From Pictodentalium vernedei (lineage: Eukaryota; Mollusca; Scaphopoda; Dentaliida; Dentaliidae): a stretch of DNA of 64,000 nucleotides. How positions within the stretch are numbered: the stretch's first letter is position 1; each line of letters opens with the position of its first letter. The translations under genes were made by a program, and so were the position numbers. The notes beneath the pieces are model-generated. The model was not told the origin of the DNA, did no database searches, and saw only the letters and a program-made list of their open reading frames with translations. The DNA lies in the NCBI GenBank assembly GCA_031216915.1, contig CM062290.1, positions 164,092,453 to 164,156,452 on the forward strand. Reading direction: 5' to 3'. Of this stretch, positions 38,216 through 47,947 are shown piece after piece.

Positions 38216-39758
38216 GGTATAACAGGTCACCTTTCATATTTTCGTTTATTTCTCTCAAATAAAATAAGTTATCCAAATTTTGTTTTTTGTTATTGACAGG
38301 CAGGTATCTGACATTCATTATTGCAACGGAATTGTTCAGATAAAGCTTCTGTTTATTTTATAAAATTAGATCGTTTGACTGTCGTAATTTAGTCAGTAAC
38401 GGATTGCTTGTGTCTATAAAGAATCACCCTCTTTGGCATCCACTACTGATCGATTTTCTCACTTTATATGTATTTATTGGACACAAAACGTCTGTCTTCT
38501 CTGAATTAATTTCACCACACTGGTCATAACTTTTACAGTGGAAAGAAGTGAAAATGAAGTGGATCAAATACAGTAGTTTTGTGTTAATTTTCTAAAAATA
38601 GATCAACTTGAGCAGTGTTCAATAGGTTTTCCAGCGCATGTCTGACAGTGACCTGGTATTGACAACTCGACTCACTGTTGAAACAGAATAAATATATCAT
38701 GATGCCCAATATTTGTCCCAATTATTTTGTCGTGCATTTGAAGCGTAGATAAACCTGTTCAAATAATAATACTTACATTCACACTCTTTATATTTTTCTT
38801 CCTGTAGTTGAGACGAAAACTTTTTTTGCGGTTTCACGTGTCAAAATTTTCTTTCGGCGCACATTCAGTCTTTTTTTAAAAAATCGCTTTTGTCAACAAA
38901 AAACAACAGTGAACTCGTTAAACTTTAAAAGATGACAGGCAACATATTACTTCACAAACCCAGAGTAAAATTTTAGTTTGAAATGCTCTTAAAAGTCAAG
39001 TTTCGTAATGCTCAATATCGCCTGAGCCGTTACTGCCTGTGACCCGTTACAGACTGAATGACTGTATACAACTTTTTTTTATTTATTAAAACTAGAACAT
39101 AATAACAAAATATATACAACTATTCATTTCATAATCTACATAAATATCTATCTGAGATTTATATAATTTATTTTGTTATAAATGTTATATAAATACAAGA
39201 AATTAGCAATAGTGTTAAAATTTAAGATTGTAATTTACGCATGGAGACTCAAGATCACATTGTAGATTGTGATTGCATATCATAACGATGTTACGTTTAA
39301 TGGTTACCTTCACTGCATAAGATTGCTTGTTCAAACAAACACCAATTAGAATTATTATTTTTGAATCATTAAGTTAGATGCTTGGGTACTGAAAGGGTAA
39401 TTTTTTCTCAGTCAGTGAATATTTATGATTTTTTGGAACTTTCGCGTTAAATTTCATATTCTTGGAAAGGCATTATTATTCTTTCATGCATGCTTTGTGT
39501 TGTCCATTCAAAATTTACATAAAGGTTTTTATTTATTTTGAACAGGATTTTCTTATTATTAAAGGTACATGTAAGTACATAAATTAATATTCCATAATTG
39601 TCTGGTTTTTACTAAAATATATAAAAATTATAAAAATAAAGTTACAAAAAAAAACCAGGGGCAACTTGACCCGGAAATATATGTGGGGGTGACTTGACCC
39701 AGAGTCAGTGGTATTGGGGGAAACCCAGAAAATTATCCTGGATGCATTTTTTCAGCAG
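38216..39758. other. AT-rich, no gene seen
   Basis: 1.5 kb without a convincing open frame, RNA gene or repeat. Possible non-repetitive intergenic or intronic DNA. Confidence 0.5.
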
Positions 39759-39832
39759 ACAGTTTTTCTTCACTATAAATCAAAGTATATATAATATTAT
39801 ACATACTTTGATTTATAGTGAAGAAAAACTGT
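39759..39832. repeat. Perfect 31-bp inverted repeat
   Basis: The arms start ACAGTTTTTCTTCACTATAA and meet around a short AT spacer near 39795. They match without mismatch over about 30 bp. Could be a tiny MITE or a cruciform site. Confidence 0.8.
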
Positions 39833-39997
39833 TATAAAGTCAAAAGTCCTAAAATCTGTCGAAAAGGCAGAAGTGAATTGAAATCTGACATTTTCCAGGG
39901 TATTTAATTACTGGATTCGCATAGCAAAATGCTGCTCAAAAATGGCCAAATGCTAACCATTTTTCTTTCATTTTGGCCTTATATTCACTATTTATCA

Positions 39998-41555
39998 CAG
40001 GGTAGCCATGGGTCCTTGAAAACCTGGAATGTCCTTGAATTTGAAACGCTATTTTCAAGGCCTGGAAAGTCCTTGAAAACGAGGTATATCAGTAAAAGGT
40101 CCTTGAATGTCCTTGAATTTGATAGCCGATTTATCACAAGCATAATAGCGGTCCGAAAGGGAACGAATAACTTTGTTGACAAGTCCAAACAAACAGATGT
40201 TATTATTAAAAGAGAGGCCGAACCGTCCCAAACTCGAATGCCTGGGTCCAAACTGGTAAACAGAAGGGCCGAACCATTCCCGGTTCTAACTTCCAAAACG
40301 TACCTACCACAGTACTTAAATTAAATTTAGTCCTTATCAGTTCTACTTTGGGGCCCCGAACTACCCACGTTCAGATCTTGGTCGAAATGATCCGGGGAAA
40401 GTGATCCCGTCAGCCGGAGTGAAGGTGGTTGGGGCGTAATAACTAGGGACTTTAGTCGCAAATAGACATTTCGCTGTTGTCCTAAACTTTGAAAAATCAA
40501 GGATGTGATTTTTGTTGCATTTCATCGTGTTTGTAGTGAACTGTATTTGTGTGATGAAATGATTTAGTACGAATTGACCTGGTGATGAAACGTCCGTAAT
40601 GTGTGGCAATATTCCGAATTTTTTATGCAGTTGGCATTCTCCCACAAAACATTCTATGTAAGCCGCATTCTGATTGAAGTTTGTTGCAGTAGTCTCTCTT
40701 TTAGGTAAATTAATGTGGCCAATCGCGCACACGTTTACTGAAGTGTTTCGTGGACTTGGTTTTCGTTTATTAATAAAATTGGAGCGTCTGTGCAAACACA
40801 AACACATTACAAGTAACAATTATGCCTGGGAAGTGCACATTTCAGGACCATTGGATCAACCACAGCGAATATAAGCTGTGGGTTATGCCTGTAAAAAAGG
40901 ACCATCACAGCGCACGTTGTCGCTTGTGCCAAAAAAACTTTAGCGTTCAGAATATGGGTGAGGCGGCTTTACGGTCGCACATGTTGTCCAAAAATCATAA
41001 GGAGCTATCTCTTAATAACGTAAAAAAGACTACTCCAACTTTGACAATGCTTGACTTCATTTCAACTCAGTCAGATAAAATTGAAAAGAATGGTGATCAA
41101 AAGAAAGAAAGTAGTAACGCCATCGCATCAGCAACTGTTGCATCTGTTGCACAGTCTTTCAAATCTTCAGACACAATCATAGCTGAAGTTTTGTGGGCAC
41201 TGAAGTGTGTTGTGTCGCACGTTAACTTGAACAGTTGTGACAGTTAAAAAGAAACTTTCTTGATGTTTTGGAATTTGAATTCATTTGAAGCTAAATAAAA
41301 GCAGCACTTCTAGACTAGTGACAGTTACACTATTACAACAGGTGAGTTGAAGTATATTAACAAATATTGGTAAAGTGTGTGTGCACATGTGTGCTTGACA
41401 AACAATAAGTAGTAAATTTTACCGCAGTTAACAAGTTGTGAACCGAGGCAAAATTGACTACTTATTGTAAAAGGTCCTTGAATATCCTTGAATTTTCTTC
41501 AAAAAGGTCCTTTAAAGTGCTTGAATTTTTTTTTCAATATTCTGGGGGAACCCTG
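39998..41555 (+). mobile_element. hAT-type transposon remnant
   Basis: The ends are CAGGGTAGCC and, inverted, CAGGGTTCCC. GTCCTTGAATTT-type words, typical of one hAT group, crowd the subterminal zones (40010-40120 and 41465-41530). The flanks ATTTATCA and TATCATCA are a degenerate 8-bp duplication at best. Only the N-terminal part of a transposase remains. Confidence 0.6.
40822..41247 (+). pseudogene. BED-type zinc finger, N-terminus of a hAT transposase
   Basis: 141 codons starting MPGKCTFQDHW. The finger is CRLCQKNF...SHMLSKNH (C-x2-C and H-x5-H), with a polar linker and then AEVLWALKCVVSHVNLNSCDS, where hAT proteins normally go on into the catalytic region. The frame stops there, so the DDE domain is lost or lies in a missing exon. 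DNA binding to the element ends is the expected role of the finger. Confidence 0.65.
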
Positions 41556-41689
41556 TATCATCACTTTTTGAAACCAAAATGGAAACTGCTAATCAAATTT
41601 TTAAAAACAAAAAATACCCCATTTCGGGGGACTGATATAAGTGTGTTAAAATGAAGCCCCTTGGTTCATATTTAGGTTCAATACAGGAG

Positions 41690-42400
41690 CCCGAATGTTT
41701 AACTTAGAGCAATATGGGGAATGATCTTTAAAAATCTTCTTCAGATCCACCAGTCAGAATGCTTTTGTATTTGGTAAACAACACATTGGGGGGATTCATG
41801 TTTGTTCAAATCGGGTCCCTAGGTTAAAATTTGGGCTCCCTATGGTAGCCCAAATTTTAACTTAGTGCAATATGAGAAAATGCCTTTAAAAATATTCTTC
41901 TTCAGATCCACCCTTTAGAATCCTTTAATATTTGGTATACAACATCTCTAGGGAGGTCAGATTCACGTTTGTTCAAATCAAGTCCCTGAGTTGATATTTG
42001 GGCTTTTTATGGGAGGCTGAATTTTAACTTAGAGCAATATGAGGGAAGTTTTTTTTTAAATCATCTACTCCAGACCATCAGTCAGAATGTTTGTATTTGG
42101 TATACAGCATCTCTAGGTGGGTGAGATTCAAATTTGTTCAAATCATGTCCCTGGGTTATTATTTGGGCCCCTTATGTTTGTTCAAATCATGTCCCTGACC
42201 CTGGGTTAATATTTGGACCCCCTATGTTAGCCTGAATTTCAATTTAGTGCAATATAAGGAAATTTCTTTGAAAATCTTCTCCTTATCCCCCAGTCAGAAT
42301 GCTTTCACATTTGGTATACAGCATCCTGGTGATGGAAGAGAAGGGCTCAGATGCAAGTTTGTTCAAGTTAAGTTCCTAGCTTTCATATTTGGACTCCCAA
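41690..42400 (+). repeat. Diverged tandem repeat, unit about 160-215 bp
   Basis: AACTTAGWGCAATATG recurs at 41701, 41859, 42026 and 42241 (the last as AATTTAGTGC). It is accompanied by CAGATCCACC, GGTATACA and TTTGTTCAAATC words. No coding sequence. Confidence 0.75.
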
Positions 42401-42530
42401 GTTTTGCATTACTGGAAATCAGGGCATTATTTCTGTGATAACATCCCAGCACTAAAAAAAATCATCTGGCATGGACAACAAAGTTATAAATAATTAAATA
42501 ACTTCATTCCTCTATAGTGTTAACTAGCTA

Positions 42531-43204
42531 ATTTATTTTTTTTATTTATTGGTGTTTAAGGTCACATATTTCTGCACAATGGCTAATCATGACCACAACA
42601 GTTTTACAGGTGGAGGAAGTCTGAGTACCTGGAGAGAACCAGCGAGCAACATCATGCAACTGCCAGCTCTCCAACATACAGTGGAGCCCACTTAATTGGA
42701 TATCTCTTAACAGAATAACCCTGTTAATAGAATATAATTTCCCAAGACAAAACCATTTACCATACCTTCTGTACAAATTTGACCTGTTAATTGAATATAG
42801 GTTATAGAGTAAACTCCTGTTAATTGAATAAAAATTCTTGTAACCTGTCGAGAAATTAGTCTCACTCTCCTCAGTTTTCCTTTGTTTATAGACCTATTTG
42901 GCCTCAGTACATCCAATATAAGCATTTAATCTATTATATCTCATAGAGCTCTGTCAAACAAGATATAATAGAATAAATGCCAAGTTTATCTCTAGTGTAA
43001 TACAGGAAAGTGACACAACCCCTGTTAATTAAATGCTCCTGTTAATTGAATAATTTTCGTTGGAAAAGTGGCTATTCAATTAACAGGATTCCACTGTACT
43101 ATCTCCACACATGCAGGGTTAGCATTGGTTGAAGACAAGTGCACCATCAACGTGCAGTATGCCTTAGTACCCAATGCCACTGTGCCTCTACGTGGACAAT
43201 GGGA
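42531..43204 (-). mobile_element. Second SINE copy, split and truncated
   Basis: 42531-42678 and 43097-43204 match the body of the SINE at 12956 (GTTTAAGGTCACATA, GCACAATGGCTAATC, CACCATCAACGTGCAGTA). They are interrupted by a MITE at 42679. The tRNA-like head is replaced at 43204 by another repeat. Confidence 0.75.
42677..43098 (+). mobile_element. Pogo/Tigger-like MITE, 418 bp, inside a SINE
   Basis: TA at 42677-42678 and 43097-43098. The inverted ends are CAGTGGAGCCCACTTAATTG and, from the other side, CAGTGGAATCCTGTTAATTG. CTGTTAATTGAATA words repeat inside. No ORF. Confidence 0.8.
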
Positions 43205-43300
43205 TTCACCGGCTCTCTTTACTCTTCTGACCAGTTTACCATTCCAATTGCTGATTCCATATTGGAGGAGTAATAATAGGGGCAAATTATGCTACATTCC
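43205..43300 (-). repeat. Repeat shared with the LINE C upstream region
   Basis: About 95 bp with some 90% identity to 59056-59152 (CTTCTGACCAG, CCATTCCAATTGCTGATTCC, TAATAATAGGGGCAAATT). It may be a LINE C 5' region fragment or an unrelated small repeat. Confidence 0.6.
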
Positions 43301-44296
43301 CTCCAGGTTTCTAAATAAAACCCCCTCCAAATGGCCCCAGGGAACATAAATAAATCCCTACCGTTAAAGGGCAAAGGTGTTAGGGAGACAAACTCCCTAT
43401 ATTTAACTTAATCAAAAAAGGATCAGCCATGGAATTCTCAGAAAAAAGGCATCCCAAGAGATGGATGCTCTCACATTTTACTACACAAGAATTGAAGATA
43501 GAAACCCATAAAACTATACAAAATATTACAACTTTTTGTACCCATCCCCTCCCTCTCCTACTTTTCAACTGCAGCCATAAATCAACAAAATTAAGGTACA
43601 AAAATTACCAAATTCAACAAAAATTAAAATATATCACACATGGCATCAGAAATAAAACCATTTCAACTTATCAATTTTGTCCTTCAAAATCCAGTTACTG
43701 GTCTTGCATTTCATCACTGTTTTAATATATTTTTTTTTTTTATTTTAGAATTTTTTTTTTTTTTTATATCAATATATACCAGGGAAGGGGTCCCAATTTA
43801 ATATTTTTCTTAATCCTTATATTAATAGCATCAGGGATAAATCCCAGGATTTATACACAGGTAGATGACAAATTTATTTGCATCAGGGCAAACAAATGAT
43901 TAAAAAGTATGTGCCCAGCAATGAATAAACAGAATTCCAGACAGAATCTCAGGATTTTAAATAATGCTATCCTATTGAAATTCCTGCAAACACCAGTATT
44001 TTTTAATTGGGAAAATAATTCACTGCCCAACCGAAACAAATACGCCAATAGCGGTACAGTTTCATATTAGAAGTGTCTTAACAGGTCCCAAACTATCTCA
44101 AGTCCTCATACAAAATTCAATATGATATCAGAAAAATCTGTCTGGAGCCCTGTTATTTCAATTTCGGGAAACTTCTGGAAACAATATTATCAGTTTTTAG
44201 CATACTAATTATTTGGGGCATGCCTTTGCATTGCCCGAAACTCAATTCCTGCCACAATTTCCAAAATCCATCCAAAATTATCTGAATATATGGATA
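43301..44296. other. Noncoding region beyond the TatD ORF
   Basis: T runs near 43730-43765, otherwise AT-rich. The 3' LTR of the Gypsy element was looked for here by matching the LTR candidate at 53607-53775 and was not found. Confidence 0.45.
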
Positions 44297-46639
44297 TTAT
44301 TTTATGGGGAAGGGAACCCATAAAGGGTACAGGCATTCTGTGTGACCGAAACCACCAGCACCCCCAAGGACATCTGTAACTCCGTAGCAACTTTCAGTAA
44401 AACTTCCCCCAAGTAGAGAGGAGTGCCCCCTTACTGCCAAATTCATTTCCCCCTGGAAATACGGAGCGTCAGATTCCAATACCAGACGATTTAGCGGGAT
44501 GGCTTTCACACCGTCCCACTTTTCTGGTGTAAAGTATGAACATTTTGGACCTATACTAAAATATGCATTAGGGAAGTGGTTTACCCGTCTCTCGACCACA
44601 TCCCTACTGGAGGTGAAACAGTGAAGGTGAATTTTTTGTTGCTTACCTACGTTATCCATCATTATCAGGAGCACGAGGGAATTTATTCCACCCCCCCCCC
44701 CCAAGTAATCTCCTGAGGGACCCCTTAAGTGTAACACAATGGGCTTTGCTAAGGCTGCCAACTTCAATAACCCTGCAAATACAAAGTCCTGCTGATACCA
44801 TGTATCAACCGGCTCTGTTCTGTTGAGCCCCACTTCACCTAAACCTGCAGCATATGGGAGCAAGCCCATTATTAGGAACATGAGGTTTTCTAATTCCACC
44901 AGGGGGATATTCCTTACATGGCGGGGATGAAGGCCAATCACTGCCTTCATACCAGGATCCCCGAGAAGTTCCTCTGGCCTAGGGTAGGTTGACGGATCAC
45001 AATAAACTACCACCCCGCCCACAACAGGCAAAGGACAAGTTGCAGGTCGGCCACCATTAAGGGAGAGAACCTCCCTGGCTGACAAATTGGGTTTTCGGAA
45101 CCTCTGGCGAACCCTATCTAAATGAAAATGTGTGTCCACCAGATTCATGGAACAAGATTCCCTGGAAGATCTAGCGGGAGAAAAGCCTGGAGGGACTCCC
45201 GACAAAGCACTGGCTGTTGGGACAGCAGGAGGAAGACCTGGATTACCTCCCACCCTGGGACTAACCACGGAAGAAATGGCACAAGAAACGACTGACAAAC
45301 CCTCTGAAGAATGAGACATGGCCGAAGAAACGGGAAGAGGCACTAACTGACCTCCTCCCCAGGAACTAACTGCAGGAGCCGTTGAAGCAAAAATGGGGGG
45401 AACCTCTGAGGGACCAGTAGCTGGAGAAGCATGTCTAGTGGGAGATAATACTGAAGAAACTGTCGAGGAATCTCCCACTGAAGAATCTGCAACTGAACAG
45501 GAAGGCACCTCCACCTTCATCCATGCAACTGAACAGGTAGGCACCTCCACCACCATCCGTGACTGAACATACGAGGTCACCACCAAATTCTCCTGGGGTT
45601 CCAGGGAGTGCAAATCCTCCCTGACCACTGTCTGGCATTTTGAAGGAGGTGACACCGGAGACGTCACCCTGTGAATGTAATCTGGGATACACTGATCCAT
45701 CAGTCGGGGTATCCTCTGAGGTACTCGCTTCAGGGGCTTTTCAAACCTATTTCCTGAGGGATGTGATCTCCTCGTCTCCTCAATTTTAATTTGAAGGAAC
45801 ATAAGAATCCTCCAATGTACCAACCCAGCTGGCGTAGCCAGGTGATCTAAACTCCCTGCAGGAGGGAATTGAGTGCTTGGCACCCACTCAAACAGGCCTT
45901 CCAACTCCTGCATGCGTGCCACAAATTGGGGAGTTACTTCCAATGGGAATCGGGAATATTCCCGATTAACTAATTCTTGTAGTCCCAGATAACCCATCTC
46001 AAGAGGAGCTGTCATCCTCTCAAAAGCTCGAGCAATGGTCTTTGGACTAAAATATCGTCCTTCAGATTGCGGCATCGACAAAGCAATGGGGAGATGATCC
46101 CCTTGGCAGTGTTTTCGCAACTGCCTTACTTTAACTGCACAACTTGGCAGAGGACACACTGATGGTGGTCCCTTTAACTTAGGGGTGGGGGGCAAATCTA
46201 CGGATTTTGGGAGAAAAAGAACATCATCCTCTCCCACCTCCAATATCGAAGAAAATCTTTTCTGTGCTTTTGTACCAGCCTGTACTTCTGGCTTTTTGTC
46301 ACTGAGGGATAAACATCCCTTCGACCGTTCATTTCTGGCCGGAATTAGGGAGATAGACTCTCCCCAAACTGACACACCTATTGGTATCACTGGCCCCTGG
46401 GCTCCGGGAACTATGTTCCCAGTTGAGCCAGAATTAGTTTTCTCCACTTTTTCCTCACCCACAAACCTAACCATTGGTAGGTTGGGATCTGTTTTTAAAC
46501 GGACATCCCGGGTTTGAGCCTGAGGGTTGTAATCCAAAGTTTGAACCCTCCTCCTTTGTCCTTGTCCCCATTTCTTACTCTTCTTTTGGACTTGAGTCCA
46601 AGATCTCTTTGGGGATTGGTTTCCTTCATCCAAACTCAT
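44297..46639 (-). CDS. Accessory ORF with TatD-type nuclease domain
   Basis: 780 codons, uninterrupted. Residues 1-150 are basic and polar. A possible C2H2 finger follows (CPLPSCAVKVRQLRKHCQGDH), then a region of about 110 residues with hydrophobic segments, then a Ser/Pro/Val-rich linker. The last 250 residues resemble TatD metal-dependent DNases: THFHLD (HxH), VIGLHPRH, GLGEVGLN (Glu), VLHLRG (His), IHLHCFT (His), LESDAPYF (Asp). All metal ligands are present. A C-run at 44691-44702 encodes GGGGG and may be misread in length. The start lies 107 bp after the integrase stop. A pyrimidine tract and CACAG (AG at 46671-46672, minus strand) lie 31 bp before the ATG, suggesting a spliced mRNA. A role in element DNA processing or host interference is speculation. 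Confidence 0.8.
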   Translation of the reverse strand: MSLDEGNQSPKRSWTQVQKKSKKWGQGQRRRVQTLDYNPQAQTRDVRLKTDPNLPMVRFVGEEKVEKTNSGSTGNIVPGAQGPVIPIGVSVWGESISLIPARNERSKGCLSLSDKKPEVQAGTKAQKRFSSILEVGEDDVLFLPKSVDLPPTPKLKGPPSVCPLPSCAVKVRQLRKHCQGDHLPIALSMPQSEGRYFSPKTIARAFERMTAPLEMGYLGLQELVNREYSRFPLEVTPQFVARMQELEGLFEWVPSTQFPPAGSLDHLATPAGLVHWRILMFLQIKIEETRRSHPSGNRFEKPLKRVPQRIPRLMDQCIPDYIHRVTSPVSPPSKCQTVVREDLHSLEPQENLVVTSYVQSRMVVEVPTCSVAWMKVEVPSCSVADSSVGDSSTVSSVLSPTRHASPATGPSEVPPIFASTAPAVSSWGGGQLVPLPVSSAMSHSSEGLSVVSCAISSVVSPRVGGNPGLPPAVPTASALSGVPPGFSPARSSRESCSMNLVDTHFHLDRVRQRFRKPNLSAREVLSLNGGRPATCPLPVVGGVVVYCDPSTYPRPEELLGDPGMKAVIGLHPRHVRNIPLVELENLMFLIMGLLPYAAGLGEVGLNRTEPVDTWYQQDFVFAGLLKLAALAKPIVLHLRGPSGDYLGGGGGINSLVLLIMMDNVGKQQKIHLHCFTSSRDVVERRVNHFPNAYFSIGPKCSYFTPEKWDGVKAIPLNRLVLESDAPYFQGEMNLAVRGHSSLLGGSFTESCYGVTDVLGGAGGFGHTECLYPLWVPFPIK

Positions 46640-46745
46640 GATTATGTATCTAACTGGTATCTGTCATAATCTGTGCAAAGATACAAAAAAAAATAAAAGT
46701 GTCTAAGTTCCCCCTGTAAACAAGTCATTATTGGAGATTTGTCAA

Positions 46746-47486
46746 TTAACAATGTGGACAATTATACAGATCTATTCTCTGAGCCGATGTCTTAGTCACT
46801 TGCACACAAGAACCATGAAACCAGTCCAAACAACTGTTACATTGTATCATGAAAGACCCTGTATCAGGCTTCTCACATATACAGTACAATGGAACCATTG
46901 AGCTTCTAGTTTCTGAAAGGCTTTTATGGCACTCAATCCAAGGTGGTAAAATTCCATCAGTACAATGTTTGAGTTTGTCATGATTCATTGTTATTGATTT
47001 ATTAATCAGATGAATTTTAAACAGAAATGTAGAAATGCACTGAATAATTATTCCTGGCCCCTTCCAAATGGGATTTAATTTTTTACAACGGCCAGGTTTA
47101 CTTGCAAAATCAAGGAAATAAACAATATCTCCCACTTTAAATGTCTGAGTTTTTGTGGTAGTGTCATAGTATTTCCTCATTATTTTCTGTTGAGTTTTCA
47201 ATTTTTCACGGGCCAATTTATGAGATGTTCTTATAGAATTCTCCAAAGCAAGAACAAATTCAGCTGCATTTTGAAATGTTTCATTTGGAGGAGGACCAAA
47301 AACTAGGTCTGTTGGTTGTACCACCTCCCTTCCAAGCATCATTTTATTAGGTGTAAATCCAGTACTCCTGTTCACCGAAGATCTTAATGCGCCTGCCAAC
47401 TGCGGGACATGTAAATCCCAAGTGGACTGTCTGTTTCTCACGAAACATCTAAGGGCATCCATTAAAGTTCTATGTACCCTTTCCAC
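46746..47486 (-). CDS. Gypsy integrase C-terminal part with PHD finger
   Basis: 246 codons. It starts within the integrase catalytic domain (VHRTLMDALRCF, after the frameshifted third catalytic region), then FTPNKMMLGREV, a basic linker, and a GPY/F-like module (WKGPGIIIQCISTFLFKIHL). It ends in a complete PHD finger: C-x-C-x11-C-x2-C-x4-H-x2-C-x15-C-x2-C, with the stop directly after the last Cys. PHD fingers often bind histone H3 tails, so this could steer integration as chromodomains do in chromoviruses; that is inference. The frame is broken from the upstream integrase near 47500. Confidence 0.85.
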   Translation of the reverse strand: MERVHRTLMDALRCFVRNRQSTWDLHVPQLAGALRSSVNRSTGFTPNKMMLGREVVQPTDLVFGPPPNETFQNAAEFVLALENSIRTSHKLAREKLKTQQKIMRKYYDTTTKTQTFKVGDIVYFLDFASKPGRCKKLNPIWKGPGIIIQCISTFLFKIHLINKSITMNHDKLKHCTDGILPPWIECHKSLSETRSSMVPLYCICEKPDTGSFMIQCNSCLDWFHGSCVQVTKTSAQRIDLYNCPHC

Positions 47487-47947
47487 TTGGCTGTTAGATG
47501 ATGGGCGATAAGCTGTTGTTCTTGCCTTGTGAATTGGTAATTACTTTCAAAATTTGCCCCTCTATCTGTATACACTTCCAATGGGCAGCCAAACCTAGAG
47601 AAACACTCATTGACTGCTGCAGTCGCAGTTTCTTCAGCCATCAGAGACGGGAGGGGAATACTCTCCATCCATTTTGTAAATTGGTCACTTATTACTAGAA
47701 TGTATTCATTTCCCCTCGACGTTTTTGGTAAAGGGCCCAAAAAATCTAAATGAACACGTTCCATTGGGGACCCTGCATGATATGGGACCATTTTGTGACG
47801 GAAATGAAAGGAAGGCTTCTTTTGTTTATTACATCTAGCACAGGCTTTAACATAAGTCTCAACATTGGCAGTTAATCCTGGCCAATAACATCTAGATTTT
47901 ATTTTTTCCATGGTTAATCCCCTGATGACCAGCCAGTGGCAGATCAT
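47462..47947 (-). pseudogene. Gypsy integrase core (frameshifted)
   Basis: Contains the CC half of the zinc-binding HHCC region (CARCNKQK), the first catalytic Asp in VHLDFLGPL and the second in VYTDRGANFES. The HH half (H...GHQG) is in the preceding frame, so an indel lies near 47925. The reading ends at GYIEL, another frame break just before the segment carrying the third acidic residue. It is part of one original pol frame with the neighbours on both sides. Confidence 0.85.
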
